This document shows positions 26,289 through 34,775 of a DNA stretch of 64,000 nt, in pieces. The stretch is from positions 558,001 to 622,000 of the forward strand of contig CAVTCF010000004.1 in the NCBI GenBank assembly GCA_963733265.1. Direction: 5' to 3'. The DNA is from PALSA-1006 sp963733265. Its GTDB lineage: Bacteria; Pseudomonadota; Gammaproteobacteria; Burkholderiales; Gallionellaceae. The notes under the pieces are model-generated. The model was not told the DNA's origin, did no database searches, and saw nothing but the letters and a program-made list of their open reading frames with translations. Each line of letters opens with the position of its first letter. The stretch's first letter is position 1. The position numbers and the translations under genes were made by a program.

Positions 26289-26667
26289 ATTAATACTTCC
26301 CCTATTTAGTAAACCTGTTAAAAAAAACGAAAATCAAAGCAAAAGCGTGTAAGCTCAAGTAGCCTCTATAGCAGGGAGCGTGCCAACTGGAATAAATCCG
26401 CAAGCACCTTGTTATTATCAAATCTCTGGAATGCCTCCAGCCCTTTATCGACGGGTTTAGGCGTTACATATGAAATTCATTTTGAAAGAAGCAGAAAAGA
26501 AAACTGTGACTGATGGATTAAGAATCAAGTGTTGACGGAGAAGCAGTTGCCTTTTAAATCGTGTTGAGAATTCAACATGGCGTTTAGTTGCAAAGTTCAT
26601 TTGCTTATCTGCAAAAATACTAAGCAATCGGGTGGGCGTATTTTTTCTGGCAGGAGATGGGAGACTA
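26289..26667. other. Intergenic region upstream of the TonB receptor
   Basis: 379 bases between the M50-like gene's stop and the TonB receptor start, both read on the minus strand. It must hold the receptor's promoter. One small inverted repeat (CTGGA / TCCAG, near 26427) is visible. I found no coding frame. Confidence 0.5.
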
Positions 26668-27489
26668 CTAAAAAATTATTCCCTGACCAAGAATGCCAAC
26701 GAAGAATAACAGCGTAACTGAGCCTGCCAAAATCCAACTCCAACTGGCCCTGATGGTTAACGGTGCTGTAGGAAGGCTTGCCAAAGTGCTATGAATTTTA
26801 GAATGGGGATACCAAGCCAACAGAGAGGTGGCAGCAAACGCGGATATTGCTGCCGAGACGAAAAGTACATTTGAAATATGCGGGTTCAATAGCCCGGCAA
26901 CAAGAACTGTTGTCCCTCCGATCACATATGGAAACCTGAGCAAGGAAAAGATTTGCAAGTTTAAAGGAATACTGCCACTTAAAAAATGCTTGAACTCGGG
27001 AACCAATAATTTGGGTGTCAGCCAGAAGTACAGTACTGCGCCAATAACTACGAGCAAGATTCTTGCAATTATGTTGGGGATAATATTCCGGACAACGGCT
27101 ATCCAATCCCCGATTCCCGTAACACCGGAGAAAAGAAGGTAGCCGAACGCACTCAGCAGACTAACAGCAGAAAACAGCCACAAGAAATATTGGAATGAAT
27201 GTAATTGAGGTTTTTTGAAACGCAGAATTGCGAGCGCCAGACCGCCTGTTATTAAGTTAACAATAGTTCCTCCCGCGCCAATTATCCTCCAGCCAATTGT
27301 GGACACACTGGACTTGTCACATCCAAACGAATCGGCATTCAACGACTTTGGATGTCCGCCAAGCAAAAGACAGGCACCCCCGTGTCCCATCGCCTCGTGT
27401 AAGACGGTAACGAGACAATAAGCAACAATGGCGATTGACGCGATAGTCCACAAATTGAGTGCCGGATCCAGAGAGGAAGTTTCAGACAT
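26668..27489 (-). CDS. Polytopic membrane protein with an HExxGH motif (M50-like)
   Basis: A 273-residue protein with about seven or eight hydrophobic helices. The second helix carries VLHEAMGHGGACLLLGG. This resembles the zinc site of membrane-embedded site-2-type metalloproteases, but the spacing is HExxxH rather than HExxH, so catalysis is uncertain. A GAGGTIVNLITGG segment follows, like the conserved core helix of such proteases. The start has GGGGGAA upstream and overlaps the preceding M15 peptidase gene by eight bases. I do not know the substrate. Confidence 0.65.
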   Translation of the reverse strand: MSETSSLDPALNLWTIASIAIVAYCLVTVLHEAMGHGGACLLLGGHPKSLNADSFGCDKSSVSTIGWRIIGAGGTIVNLITGGLALAILRFKKPQLHSFQYFLWLFSAVSLLSAFGYLLFSGVTGIGDWIAVVRNIIPNIIARILLVVIGAVLYFWLTPKLLVPEFKHFLSGSIPLNLQIFSLLRFPYVIGGTTVLVAGLLNPHISNVLFVSAAISAFAATSLLAWYPHSKIHSTLASLPTAPLTIRASWSWILAGSVTLLFFVGILGQGIIF

Positions 27490-28036
27490 TGATTCCCCCG
27501 CTGGTGCTGGCTATGTCTTTAAAACACCAGTGCCATGGTTCAAACTGGAAGCCGTTACTGTTCCCACGGGGAAACGACAGATAAAATCCAAAGCTGTTGG
27601 CGTGATCTTCAAGCCAACGAAATGCAGCCGTTTTTTCAAAATCGACTTCAAGCAACGGGCTATCCGGTGTGGAGATGTCTACTGCCCGGCCTGTATGGTG
27701 TTCGCTGTAACCGGGCGGGGCACTCACCGCAAGAATCTCCTCTATTGCAATACCCGCGAGAATCTTGCGCCGGATAATTTCTGTTTGGCGCTCAATGCTG
27801 CGGAAGGCGGAAACGATAAATAACGCAATGCCATCGCTCTTTGCCGCAGCGCTGAGAGATCGCCAGGCATCTGCGGCTTGGGTGGTGAGAAGATGTTCTC
27901 TGCCATCATCACTCAATTCTGCAACTTCGAGACAGATAGCTTCGTTGTACGCTTGAAAGTTTCGTGCCGCCAATAATTGCTTTGGAATGCCGAGATTTGT
28001 ACAAATACCTTCAGATAGAAATTTTGCTAGTTTCAT
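27482..28036 (-). CDS. M15-family D-alanyl-D-alanine carboxypeptidase (VanY-like)
   Basis: A zinc carboxypeptidase acting on peptidoglycan peptides. The zinc motif SEHHTGRAVDI (SxHxxGxAxD) and the second ligand region EPWHW are intact, with SAFRSIERQTEII upstream as in VanY/DacY proteins. No signal peptide is obvious with the start used (ATG at 28036, 184 residues). Longer in-frame starts up to 28105 would add a hydrophobic N-terminus (WHILCLMFFVHFDFF) that could act as a membrane anchor. None has a good ribosome site, so the start is open. It overlaps the next gene by eight bases. Confidence 0.82.
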   Translation of the reverse strand: MKLAKFLSEGICTNLGIPKQLLAARNFQAYNEAICLEVAELSDDGREHLLTTQAADAWRSLSAAAKSDGIALFIVSAFRSIERQTEIIRRKILAGIAIEEILAVSAPPGYSEHHTGRAVDISTPDSPLLEVDFEKTAAFRWLEDHANSFGFYLSFPRGNSNGFQFEPWHWCFKDIASTSGGINV

Positions 28037-28300
28037 ATTTTTAAAGAAATCAAAGTGGACGAAAAACATTAGGCAAAGAATGTGCCACTTGAAGAACATG
28101 AGCATTGACCGCGCACAGACGGTTTAAACTTGCCCGAGTCGTCTAACGAATATGTTGAAATGCGAGCACTTCGATTAGTTTCGTGTTGCTCTTGAAACAT
28201 CAATTGAACTAATTCCAATTGGTCTGGCGCATAAATTGCTGGATATAATTACCGTATGCGCCCTATGTCGTTTGAGCGGTTCCAAACTAATAACTGAGAA

Positions 28301-28927
28301 ATGTATTTAACTGCTGTTCAAGTACAATTTAAGCAGACTGGACACTATTCAAGGAAGTTGAATAGTGGAATTTGGCCATTGGCAATGGCCATTCTGTTAC
28401 ATGGAGTTTTGCTATTGGGCGTGAACGTAGCTATCCACCAAGCGCATCAAAATATTTTCCGTCAACCGTTTAGTTATAGCAGCTTAACTGTTCGTCTGAT
28501 TCCTGATGATGAAGAAGTAGTACACAACCCCAAAGTTATTTTGGGGAATCCTCTACGTAGATCTGCCGATGTGGACGAGAAAATAAGGGCTGAAGCGAGA
28601 ATCCTATTTGCATTGCCCAAGAACAACACAGTTGTTGATTTACAAAGTACTGCGTTACCTGCAATAGATAAACCACTCGATATGGATCAACTGCGCATCC
28701 AAGCCAGACAAATCGCCAGAGAAAATGAAGTTGCAGGAAGCAGGATACGCTCGGGTTCGGCGCTACCGATACTATCTTCATCCAATTCAGAATCCGAGAC
28801 AGGGCTTGGTCGCGCAATCAAGAAATCTGCACGACCTGATTGTCGCGCCGAATACGCGGATGCGGGCTTAATGGCTATTCCCTTATTACTTAGGGATGCA
28901 GTAACGGATAGAGGTTGCAGGTGGTAA
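28301..28927 (+). CDS. Single-helix membrane protein, TonB-like N-terminus, unknown function
   Basis: A 208-residue protein with one hydrophobic helix (residues 27-44, LAMAILLHGVLLLGVNVA) followed by a charged periplasmic part. This layout is like the N-terminus of energy-transducer proteins, but there is no proline-rich stretch or TonB C-terminal fold. The C-terminus has two cysteines in CRAEYADAGLMAIPLLLRDA and GCRW. I recall the same ending in unnamed betaproteobacterial proteins, often next to other small membrane proteins. It is on the opposite strand from its neighbours and converges on the tldE-like gene. Confidence 0.6.
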   Translation: MYLTAVQVQFKQTGHYSRKLNSGIWPLAMAILLHGVLLLGVNVAIHQAHQNIFRQPFSYSSLTVRLIPDDEEVVHNPKVILGNPLRRSADVDEKIRAEARILFALPKNNTVVDLQSTALPAIDKPLDMDQLRIQARQIARENEVAGSRIRSGSALPILSSSNSESETGLGRAIKKSARPDCRAEYADAGLMAIPLLLRDAVTDRGCRW

Positions 28928-28939
28928 GTTGAAAAAAGT

Positions 28940-30254
28940 TTAAAGTACAAAAGTAAAATCTTTCACCAGCGCACCGGGCAGTCGTGCGTTGCTGGTGCCA
29001 CGCTCACCATAGGATTCATTGCCAATTAACAACTCGCGTTCGCGGGTTAAGCCCAGCAGGTTTTCTCCGAGTATGCGAAATAACGAATCATCAAAGCGCA
29101 TCACATTCAACGCGGCTTTTATCTCGCCGCTCTCCACCCAGAAAGTGGCAAAGCGCGTCATACCGGTGATGCGACAATAGGCGCGATCCGAGAAGTTGAG
29201 ATAATGGAGATTGCTGACGAATATCCCGGTGTCGAGTTCAGCCAGCACCTGTGACGAGGGCAATTCGCCAGCAGCGACATCGAGTGAATCGATCGTTTCG
29301 CTACCATTAGTCGCGATGCCATACTCCTTGGCGGTACGCGGTGAAATCATACTGTTTACCAGACGCCCGTGATCAAGCAGAGTTACTCGTTCGGGTTTGA
29401 TGAAACCATCACTTTGAAATGCGGGAGCCAAGCCGTCGGCAGTATTTTCGCTAAGTGTAAGCATCGGATTCAGTTGCAGGCCTTCATCGCGCATTCGACG
29501 CAACGAGCTTTGTTTGGTGCGCAGTGATTTTTCCGAAAACCCACCCCAATTGAGCATGCCGATAAATTCACTCAATGCGGTCGGCGTCAGATAGGCGCGA
29601 TAAGCACCCGGCTTAATGGTGACCGGCTCACGTTTGAGTAATTCCAATTGAGCAACAGCCGCATGAAACTTTTCCCTGAATGCCTCGCTATCCCATTCAA
29701 AACCTGCATAAGCGGTTTTTACCGCCTTATCCCGATTTTGGTACAAGCTCCAGTCAAGATTGAAATTGTCAATTTGGTGCCAGTTGCGCTGACCATAAGA
29801 ATTGGCAAAACCGCGATACAACGGGCCGGCAAATAAAATACCGACAAAGTCATAAGACTGTGCCAGTGCAAGTACTTCATCCACGATGACGCTGGTTGCC
29901 GGTAAGCGTGAAGCAACAATATGTTCGGTTGAGTTGACTTCAGTTGCAATCAGCAAATGCGGGTCTTCAGGCAAGTCGGGCAATTGCTTGCGTAACTTAT
30001 CGAGTATGCGATCAACCATCACACTATCAGAGTCAAGATGACCGCCAAGCGTTGTCGTGCTGCTAGCATGGCGCCGACCCTCAATCAGACTGAATGACAG
30101 ATATATCTGATGCACATGCCCCGGTTGACGAATCGCACCACGATCTGAAACGCACGAAATCAGAATCTTCAGCAGACAACCAGCACTTGAATTGCTCACT
30201 GCCCCGAATGCGGCTTTGCAGATAATCGGCGAGGCCATAAAAATAAGCTTGCAT
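28940..30254 (-). pseudogene. TldE/PmbA-like protein, frameshifted near its N-terminus
   Basis: TldD/TldE pairs form a protease that processes peptides. The start (MQAYFYGLADYL) reads well through SDFVRF, then the frame is lost. The next homologous segment (GAIRQPGHVHQIYLSF) continues in another frame to the C-terminus. Removing one G at about 30145 on the minus strand restores a continuous frame with the expected RFNRGAIRQ. The total span, 1315 bases, is one more than a multiple of three, as expected. The remaining 400 residues are well preserved (ILFAGPLYRGFANSYGQR, ISPRTAKEYG). It is either a fresh mutation or a sequence error. The ATG overlaps the tldD-like stop by one base. Confidence 0.85.
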
Positions 30255-31690
30255 CAGGCTTCCCCTCCGAACACTTCCACCTGTTCGAATAAACACGCTG
30301 GAGTAGCATGCCCCACACGGATTACTTGTGCCGGCTCAGCCTTGCCGCAAAATGGTGTGCCCATTACGTCAAAGGTGGAGAGGTCACCCACTGCTTTCAG
30401 GCTGCGCCAGAAAGTGGCGGAAATTCCGCGATAGTTGGGATTTTTTACCACGCCTTTGAGTTCGCCATTTTCGATCAAGCGGCCATATTCACAACCGAAC
30501 TGAAACTTGTTGCGCGAATCATCTATTGACCAGGACATATTGGTATCCATCAAGATGCCGTGCTCGGTCGCTTTGATCATCTCATCCAATGTGCTAACAC
30601 CGGGCTCAACATTCAGGTTGGACATTCGATCCAAAGGTGGGCGGTTCCAACTGCTTGCGCGAGCGGCAGCAACACCCTCAATACCGGCACGCGTTTGCGA
30701 AACCACACCACCCAGCGGGCGTTCCAGCAACCCATTGCGGATGACAAACTGTTTTACTGCCGGACTACCGTCATCGTCCCATTGATAGCTGGCAAACTGT
30801 TCCGGGCGGGTCGGATCGAAGCTGACGTTCAGCAATTCCGAACCATATTGATATTGCCCGAACATATCCAGCGTGACAAAACTGGTTCCGGCAAAGTTGC
30901 GCTCATCACCGAGAATTCTATCCAATTCGAGAGGATGGCCGATTGATTCGTGTATCTGCAGCATCATCTGCGTGGGCATCAGCAGCAAATCCATTTTGCC
31001 GGTCGGGCAATTGGGCGCAGCCAGTAATTCCAGCGACTCTTCGGCCAGCCGCTTGCCACTACCCAGCATGCCACCGTCCAGAAAAATCGACAGATCACCT
31101 TGCCGACACAAACCGCGACCACCAAAGCTGCGCGTCTGCGTGTCCACCCCGGCATTGGCCGTAACGGAAAGGTTCGGCATCACGTAGCGAAACTGCTGCA
31201 AAATATCGCTGCCATCAGCCGTCAGGTATAGCTGGTCAGCGGTTACCGTCCACAATGAAGCCTCCCAATCAACAATACGCGCGTCAATGCGGCAGCTTTC
31301 CGATTCAGCTTGCAACAGATCAATAATTTCGCGTTGCGATAAAGACGGGCTATTGACTGAGCCCGGACTGCGATAGCGTCCTGTGGAATGCGGTAGGGCA
31401 ATCTTGGAGTAATCCGTTACCGAGCGACCCGCGCTCACTTCTGCCCATGATTGCGCACGGGCAATTGCTTGTTTTAAACCTGATTCGGACAAATCGCAGG
31501 TTGCCGCATAACCGTAACCTCCACGATGAATAACGGTCACCATCAAGCCACGATCCGTACCGGTTGATATGGGTTGCAACACACTTTGGCGCAGCGAGAT
31601 GTATTCACTGGTTTCATCAAGCACCCGCAGTGAACAAAAATCGACTACAGCTGCAAGGCGCTGAAACAAAGATCGTATTGAGTCAAACAT
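30254..31690 (-). CDS. TldD-like metalloprotease subunit
   Basis: A 478-residue catalytic partner of the TldD/TldE protease. The zinc motif HESIGHPLELDR (HExxxH) is present near residue 255, with the conserved GTSFVTLDMFGQ region and the late NPNYRGISATFWRSLKAVGD segment also intact. The pair is related to systems that mature peptide antibiotics and degrade unfolded peptides. The true TldD is usually somewhat larger with a GGGxG region, and this form may be a second, divergent set. It ends overlapping the start of the tldE-like gene by one base, so both are translated together. Confidence 0.85.
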   Translation of the reverse strand: MFDSIRSLFQRLAAVVDFCSLRVLDETSEYISLRQSVLQPISTGTDRGLMVTVIHRGGYGYAATCDLSESGLKQAIARAQSWAEVSAGRSVTDYSKIALPHSTGRYRSPGSVNSPSLSQREIIDLLQAESESCRIDARIVDWEASLWTVTADQLYLTADGSDILQQFRYVMPNLSVTANAGVDTQTRSFGGRGLCRQGDLSIFLDGGMLGSGKRLAEESLELLAAPNCPTGKMDLLLMPTQMMLQIHESIGHPLELDRILGDERNFAGTSFVTLDMFGQYQYGSELLNVSFDPTRPEQFASYQWDDDGSPAVKQFVIRNGLLERPLGGVVSQTRAGIEGVAAARASSWNRPPLDRMSNLNVEPGVSTLDEMIKATEHGILMDTNMSWSIDDSRNKFQFGCEYGRLIENGELKGVVKNPNYRGISATFWRSLKAVGDLSTFDVMGTPFCGKAEPAQVIRVGHATPACLFEQVEVFGGEA

Positions 31691-31732
31691 AACTAATCTC
31701 GCTTTGGTAATAAATTGGGTATGCGACTGGCG

Positions 31733-32233
31733 TCACACCTTCGTGCCGATTTTCTGCAAGCGTCCTGATTGCGCACATGCCTCAGCCAGAAGTTGGCCCC
31801 AGTCACCAGGAGGATGCCCGATCTCCAGCATTTTACGAAATACCCGATAGGCATCATCGCTGCTCTCGTATGCCCGCTTGGTATCCTCATCGTTCACCCA
31901 CGCATAGACGATCACTTTACTTGAAGCGTGGTAACGAAAAAACAGGCGATATTGCTGAAAAAACTTGGCGCGAAACCAATGCTTGTGTTCATCGCCCAGC
32001 GTATTGCCCTGCCGGTACTCGGCTCGACCGGGGTCTTGCGGAATGTCTTCAAAAGCCAGCTTGGCAATGGCAGCCAGACGTTTGGATGCATTTTTCTTTA
32101 GATAGCCAACCGCATCTTTCTTCTTGTGCGCTTCAACCTGCCGGATCAGCGTTTCAACTTGATCAAGAAATAGCGGATGCGCGAAGATCGTCCAACCGTT
32201 AACAACCAAGGGCGACAAACTGCCATCGCTCAT
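31733..32233 (-). CDS. yhaV: Type II toxin YhaV
   Basis: A 166-residue ribosome-dependent RNase toxin of the YhaV family. Recognised by its start (LVVNGWTIFAHPLFLDQ), the central KRLAAIAKLAFEDIPQDP and GEHKHWFRAKF-like segment (here DEHKHWFRAKFFQQYRLFFRY), and VIYAWVNDE-type ending strand. Its ATG overlaps the antitoxin stop by four bases (ATGA), the usual toxin-antitoxin coupling. It lies 39 bases from the tldD-like gene start, and its expression should be controlled by the palindrome at 32589-32614. Confidence 0.93.
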   Translation of the reverse strand: MSDGSLSPLVVNGWTIFAHPLFLDQVETLIRQVEAHKKKDAVGYLKKNASKRLAAIAKLAFEDIPQDPGRAEYRQGNTLGDEHKHWFRAKFFQQYRLFFRYHASSKVIVYAWVNDEDTKRAYESSDDAYRVFRKMLEIGHPPGDWGQLLAEACAQSGRLQKIGTKV

Positions 32234-32559
32234 TCGTCTTCTGCCGACAGAGGCGCATTAATATCCACTGCCGCATGACCGACCAATGACTGGATGCGCT
32301 GCACCAAACCTGAATCAATCGCCTGAAGCCGTTGCGGATGGTCGGCAATATCGTGTGCCAAAAAGTTTAAGAACTGCCCCAACACCGGGTCTTCACCCTC
32401 GGCATGATCAGCACGTGTCAGCAAGACCGCACCATCGGGAAGAATTGAATAATGTATCTTGTCGCGCTTGCGCAGCTTGAGTGCGCGGCGAACCGTTTCG
32501 GGCACCGTGGTTTGATAACGGTCAGTAAGCGTGGAATCGGTTTCGAGTGTTGCGGTCAT
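32230..32559 (-). CDS. prlF: Antitoxin PrlF
   Basis: A 109-residue AbrB/SpoVT-type antitoxin that neutralises YhaV and represses its own promoter. The swapped-hairpin DNA-binding domain is seen as LTDRYQTTVPETVRRALKLRKRDKIHY, followed by an acidic C-terminal half that would bind the toxin. The start at 32559 has a good GGAGAG site. A longer in-frame start further upstream would read through the operator and is rejected. Confidence 0.93.
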   Translation of the reverse strand: MTATLETDSTLTDRYQTTVPETVRRALKLRKRDKIHYSILPDGAVLLTRADHAEGEDPVLGQFLNFLAHDIADHPQRLQAIDSGLVQRIQSLVGHAAVDINAPLSAEDE

Positions 32560-32588
32560 GGCACTCTCCAATTGGGAATGAATGCACA

Positions 32589-32614
32589 CATGGTAATGCG
32601 ACCGCATTACCATG
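32589..32614. promoter_or_regulatory. Perfect palindromic operator of prlF-yhaV
   Basis: Two perfectly complementary 12-base arms, CATGGTAATGCG (32589-32600) and CGCATTACCATG (32603-32614), separated by two bases, lie 30 bases upstream of the prlF start. AbrB-type antitoxins bind such palindromes to autoregulate, so this is the likely operator. Confidence 0.7.
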
Positions 32615-32827
32615 TCAATGCATGATGTGGCAATCACCACAGCAATTCTTCCGAAATATGCCAAAGTATCTTTTCGGTGCAGTACCTGCAAACAAACTTA
32701 GCGCCCCAATGTTTGGATATTGATTGTCCCATTGGTAAATGCCGCGATTGCGCAGCTCACTATTGCAGGCTGAAAGCAGACTCATCACTGTTTGAACATC
32801 TGATATGGATGCTTTGATAATTTCCAT
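32615..32827 (-). pseudogene. Truncated GNAT acetyltransferase (N-terminal fragment)
   Basis: From the ATG at 32827 the protein starts MEIIKASISDVQTVMSLLSACN and continues with ELRNRGIYQWDNQYPN, an ordinary GNAT N-terminus. After about 45 residues (near 32690) the similarity stops and an unrelated tail runs to a stop at 32615, next to the prlF operator. The catalytic core and acetyl-CoA motif are missing. The fragment sits between the toxin-antitoxin module and an 85-base repeat, so it was probably broken when one of them arrived. Confidence 0.65.
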
Positions 32828-32844
32828 GACAGGATTTGTAGTGT

Positions 32845-32929
32845 GTAGGATGGGTTGAGCAACGCAATACCCATCATTTTTCAAGTTTGGCGATGGGTAT
32901 CACTGCGTTCAACCCATCCTACGCTTGCT
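32845..32929. repeat. 85-bp structured repeat, copy 1
   Basis: Starts GTAGGATGGGTTGAGC and ends in the near-complementary sequence AACCCATCCTACGC, so it can fold into a long hairpin. About 95% identical to copy 2 at 34691-34775, with four differences. REP-like elements starting GTAGGATGGG are widespread in beta- and gammaproteobacteria. Confidence 0.9.
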
Positions 32930-33067
32930 GCGTGAAAATATTCGTTTCCAAAAAGTTAACTCAAATAAAACTCCTGCAATACCGAAAATGGAAGCGCTAA
33001 AGTAGGCACCAAAGCCATACAGAATGATTGCGGCTACTAAACAACTTATGGTGACGAGATATCGCAT
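32909..33067 (-). CDS. Small membrane protein (52 aa) ending inside the repeat
   Basis: A 52-residue protein with one or two hydrophobic helices (YLVTISCLVAAIILYGFGA and SASIFGIAGVLFELTF) followed by the basic tail WKRIFSRSKRRMG. The ATG has GGAG nine bases upstream. Short proteins of this type (two helices and an ...FELxFW... ending) are common in Proteobacteria, but I know of no function. The final residues KRRMG and the stop are encoded by the repeat, so the original C-terminus may have been replaced. Confidence 0.55.
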   Translation of the reverse strand: MRYLVTISCLVAAIILYGFGAYFSASIFGIAGVLFELTFWKRIFSRSKRRMG

Positions 33068-33177
33068 CTATAGTTTCTCCAAAACATTTAGGGTATTTGG
33101 TGTAATTGCAGTCGCTAAACTGCAAGAACGAAAAGCTCGTCTTGTTGACGGCGTAATCTATCAGTACCGGAATTGAA

Positions 33178-33846
33178 TCAATAAAGTGATTTACCGAAGC
33201 GCTCCGCGCGCGGAATCCAATTATCCAGGATCGCAGCGGAAACGAGGATACGCTCGGCACGTCCGATCAGTGCTTTTCGCTGAATGAATCCGATGTAACG
33301 TGAATCTGCGCTATTGTCCCGGTTGTCACCCAGCATCAGGTATTGATTCTCAGGGATAATGACCGGCCCGAAGTTTGAGGCACGCGACAAGTCCGGAAGC
33401 CATTGGATCGTGCGCTGCGTATCATCAAATCTTTCAGTAAGATGTTGGACGGGAAGAGTAGAGCTATTATTAATTGGCTCGGATGCAACATTCAGTAATT
33501 TATAATCTGCCTGAATGCCATTGATGATCAGTTGCTTTCCACGCATTTCAACCACATCGCCCGGTAGTGCCACCAAACGTTTTATCAATCGCTTCCCGTC
33601 TGCCGGAGAGGTGAAAGTAACGATATCGCCTCTTTGTGGGTCGCCAAGATGTGCTAGCACAACATCAGTCAGAGGGAACTTAAGGTCGTAAGCGATTCGA
33701 TTGACCAGTACAACATCGCCTTCGAGTATATTGGGGCGCATGGAACCGGAAGGAATTGGATTCCAGTCCGCAATGGCCGTGCGAAATACGCTGAACAGCA
33801 GAATAAAAACAAGGAAACCTCGATTGTCACGAATCCATTTTTTCAT
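33178..33846 (-). CDS. lepB: Signal peptidase I
   Basis: Inner-membrane protease that removes signal peptides from exported proteins. The catalytic Ser is in IPSGSMRPNI (about residue 36) and the Lys in KRLIKRLVALPGD (about residue 93). The GDNRDNSADSRYIG box is intact. One N-terminal membrane helix is present (GFLVFILLFSVFRTAIA), rather than the two of E. coli LepB. I chose the ATG at 33846, preceded by GGGGAG, giving 222 residues. Upstream in-frame ATGs lack a site. No lepA or rnc gene is adjacent, so this may be a second copy. Confidence 0.92.
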   Translation of the reverse strand: MKKWIRDNRGFLVFILLFSVFRTAIADWNPIPSGSMRPNILEGDVVLVNRIAYDLKFPLTDVVLAHLGDPQRGDIVTFTSPADGKRLIKRLVALPGDVVEMRGKQLIINGIQADYKLLNVASEPINNSSTLPVQHLTERFDDTQRTIQWLPDLSRASNFGPVIIPENQYLMLGDNRDNSADSRYIGFIQRKALIGRAERILVSAAILDNWIPRAERFGKSLY

Positions 33847-33961
33847 AAATAATCTCCCCATATCTTTTGCGCGAAATAGTTGCGAGTCAGACATATTGCC
33901 TGCCGCAAAAGTTCCTGGTCGGCAAAAACTTTCTCTAACAGCGGCCTTTTGGCAGACAAAA

Positions 33962-34603
33962 TCAAATCAACAGAGTCATAGCATCCGGATGCGAGTTAAG
34001 AACATCGAGCGCCTTGGTAATTTCTGCCGAAAGCCTTATGGCGGCTTCTTTGTCTGTGGGTGCATCTTGTGCTATTTCAATCGGAACACCGAAGCTAACC
34101 CGGATAGCTGGCCTGCAAAATAGATGGACAAAACGAATCCTTTCCGGACCTTCATAGAGTGCCGGCACTATTTTCCGTTTTGCATGCAAAGCGATAGTTG
34201 CGGCACCACGCTTTGCTTCCGCTTGGGCGCGGGTGCGGGTTCCCTGTGGAAAAATCAAAACGAGCTTGCCTTCCTGAACCAATGAAATCACTTGCTTGAT
34301 AGTCGTAGCTGATGGTCGGGAACGATCAATTGGGAAACCGCCGCCGATTCGGACAAACCAACCCGTGATCGGATTGTCAAAGAGTTCCTTCTTTGCCATT
34401 TGATGCAATGTTCGGGGTAGGGCAGCGTATCCCACCCACAATGGATCGGCCCAGCCAACGTGGTTACAAACTACGATCTTGCCTTCTGCATCCCCATCCA
34501 AATATTCCGCACCATTGACTGTAACTTGTCCAAATCGAGACAACAACGTTTTGAGAAGGCGAATAAAAAGTGATGGCTGTTGCGAAGATTGTTCAATGCT
34601 CAT
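33962..34603 (-). CDS. 1-acylglycerol-3-phosphate acyltransferase (PlsC family)
   Basis: A 213-residue acyltransferase that adds the second fatty acid in phospholipid synthesis. The catalytic motif NHVGWADPLWVG (NHxxxxD) and the FPQGTRTR block (glycerol-phosphate binding) are clear, followed by KRKIVPALYEG. It could instead act on lysophospholipid or ornithine-lipid precursors. The start is weak. It lies 115 bases upstream of the signal peptidase start, in the same direction. Confidence 0.88.
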   Translation of the reverse strand: MSIEQSSQQPSLFIRLLKTLLSRFGQVTVNGAEYLDGDAEGKIVVCNHVGWADPLWVGYAALPRTLHQMAKKELFDNPITGWFVRIGGGFPIDRSRPSATTIKQVISLVQEGKLVLIFPQGTRTRAQAEAKRGAATIALHAKRKIVPALYEGPERIRFVHLFCRPAIRVSFGVPIEIAQDAPTDKEAAIRLSAEITKALDVLNSHPDAMTLLI

Positions 34604-34690
34604 AAAAACGTAATGTTATCTTGTAATAAATGGTGTCTCGCGGGACGAACATTATATATTGACCTGAAGCACTGGTTCGCAATTCAGTAT

Positions 34691-34775
34691 GTAGGATGGG
34701 TGGAGCAACGCGATACCCATCAGTTTTCAAGTTTGGCGATGGGTATCGCTGCGTTCAACCCATCCTACGCTTGCT
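34691..34775. repeat. 85-bp structured repeat, copy 2
   Basis: Nearly identical to copy 1 at 32845-32929, with the same internal hairpin potential and the same orientation. It lies directly past the last codons of the ABC transporter gene, whose stop codon shares its final base. Both copies therefore sit at the 3' ends of minus-strand genes. Confidence 0.9.

Noticed and set aside
26668..27489. Calling this gene an M50 metalloprotease outright
   Set aside because: The motif spacing is HExxxH and the second zinc-ligand region is not visible, so only a resemblance is claimed.
32997..33260. An 87-residue frame between the small membrane protein and signal peptidase
   Set aside because: It overlaps both genes, has no ribosome site, and is not like any protein I know.
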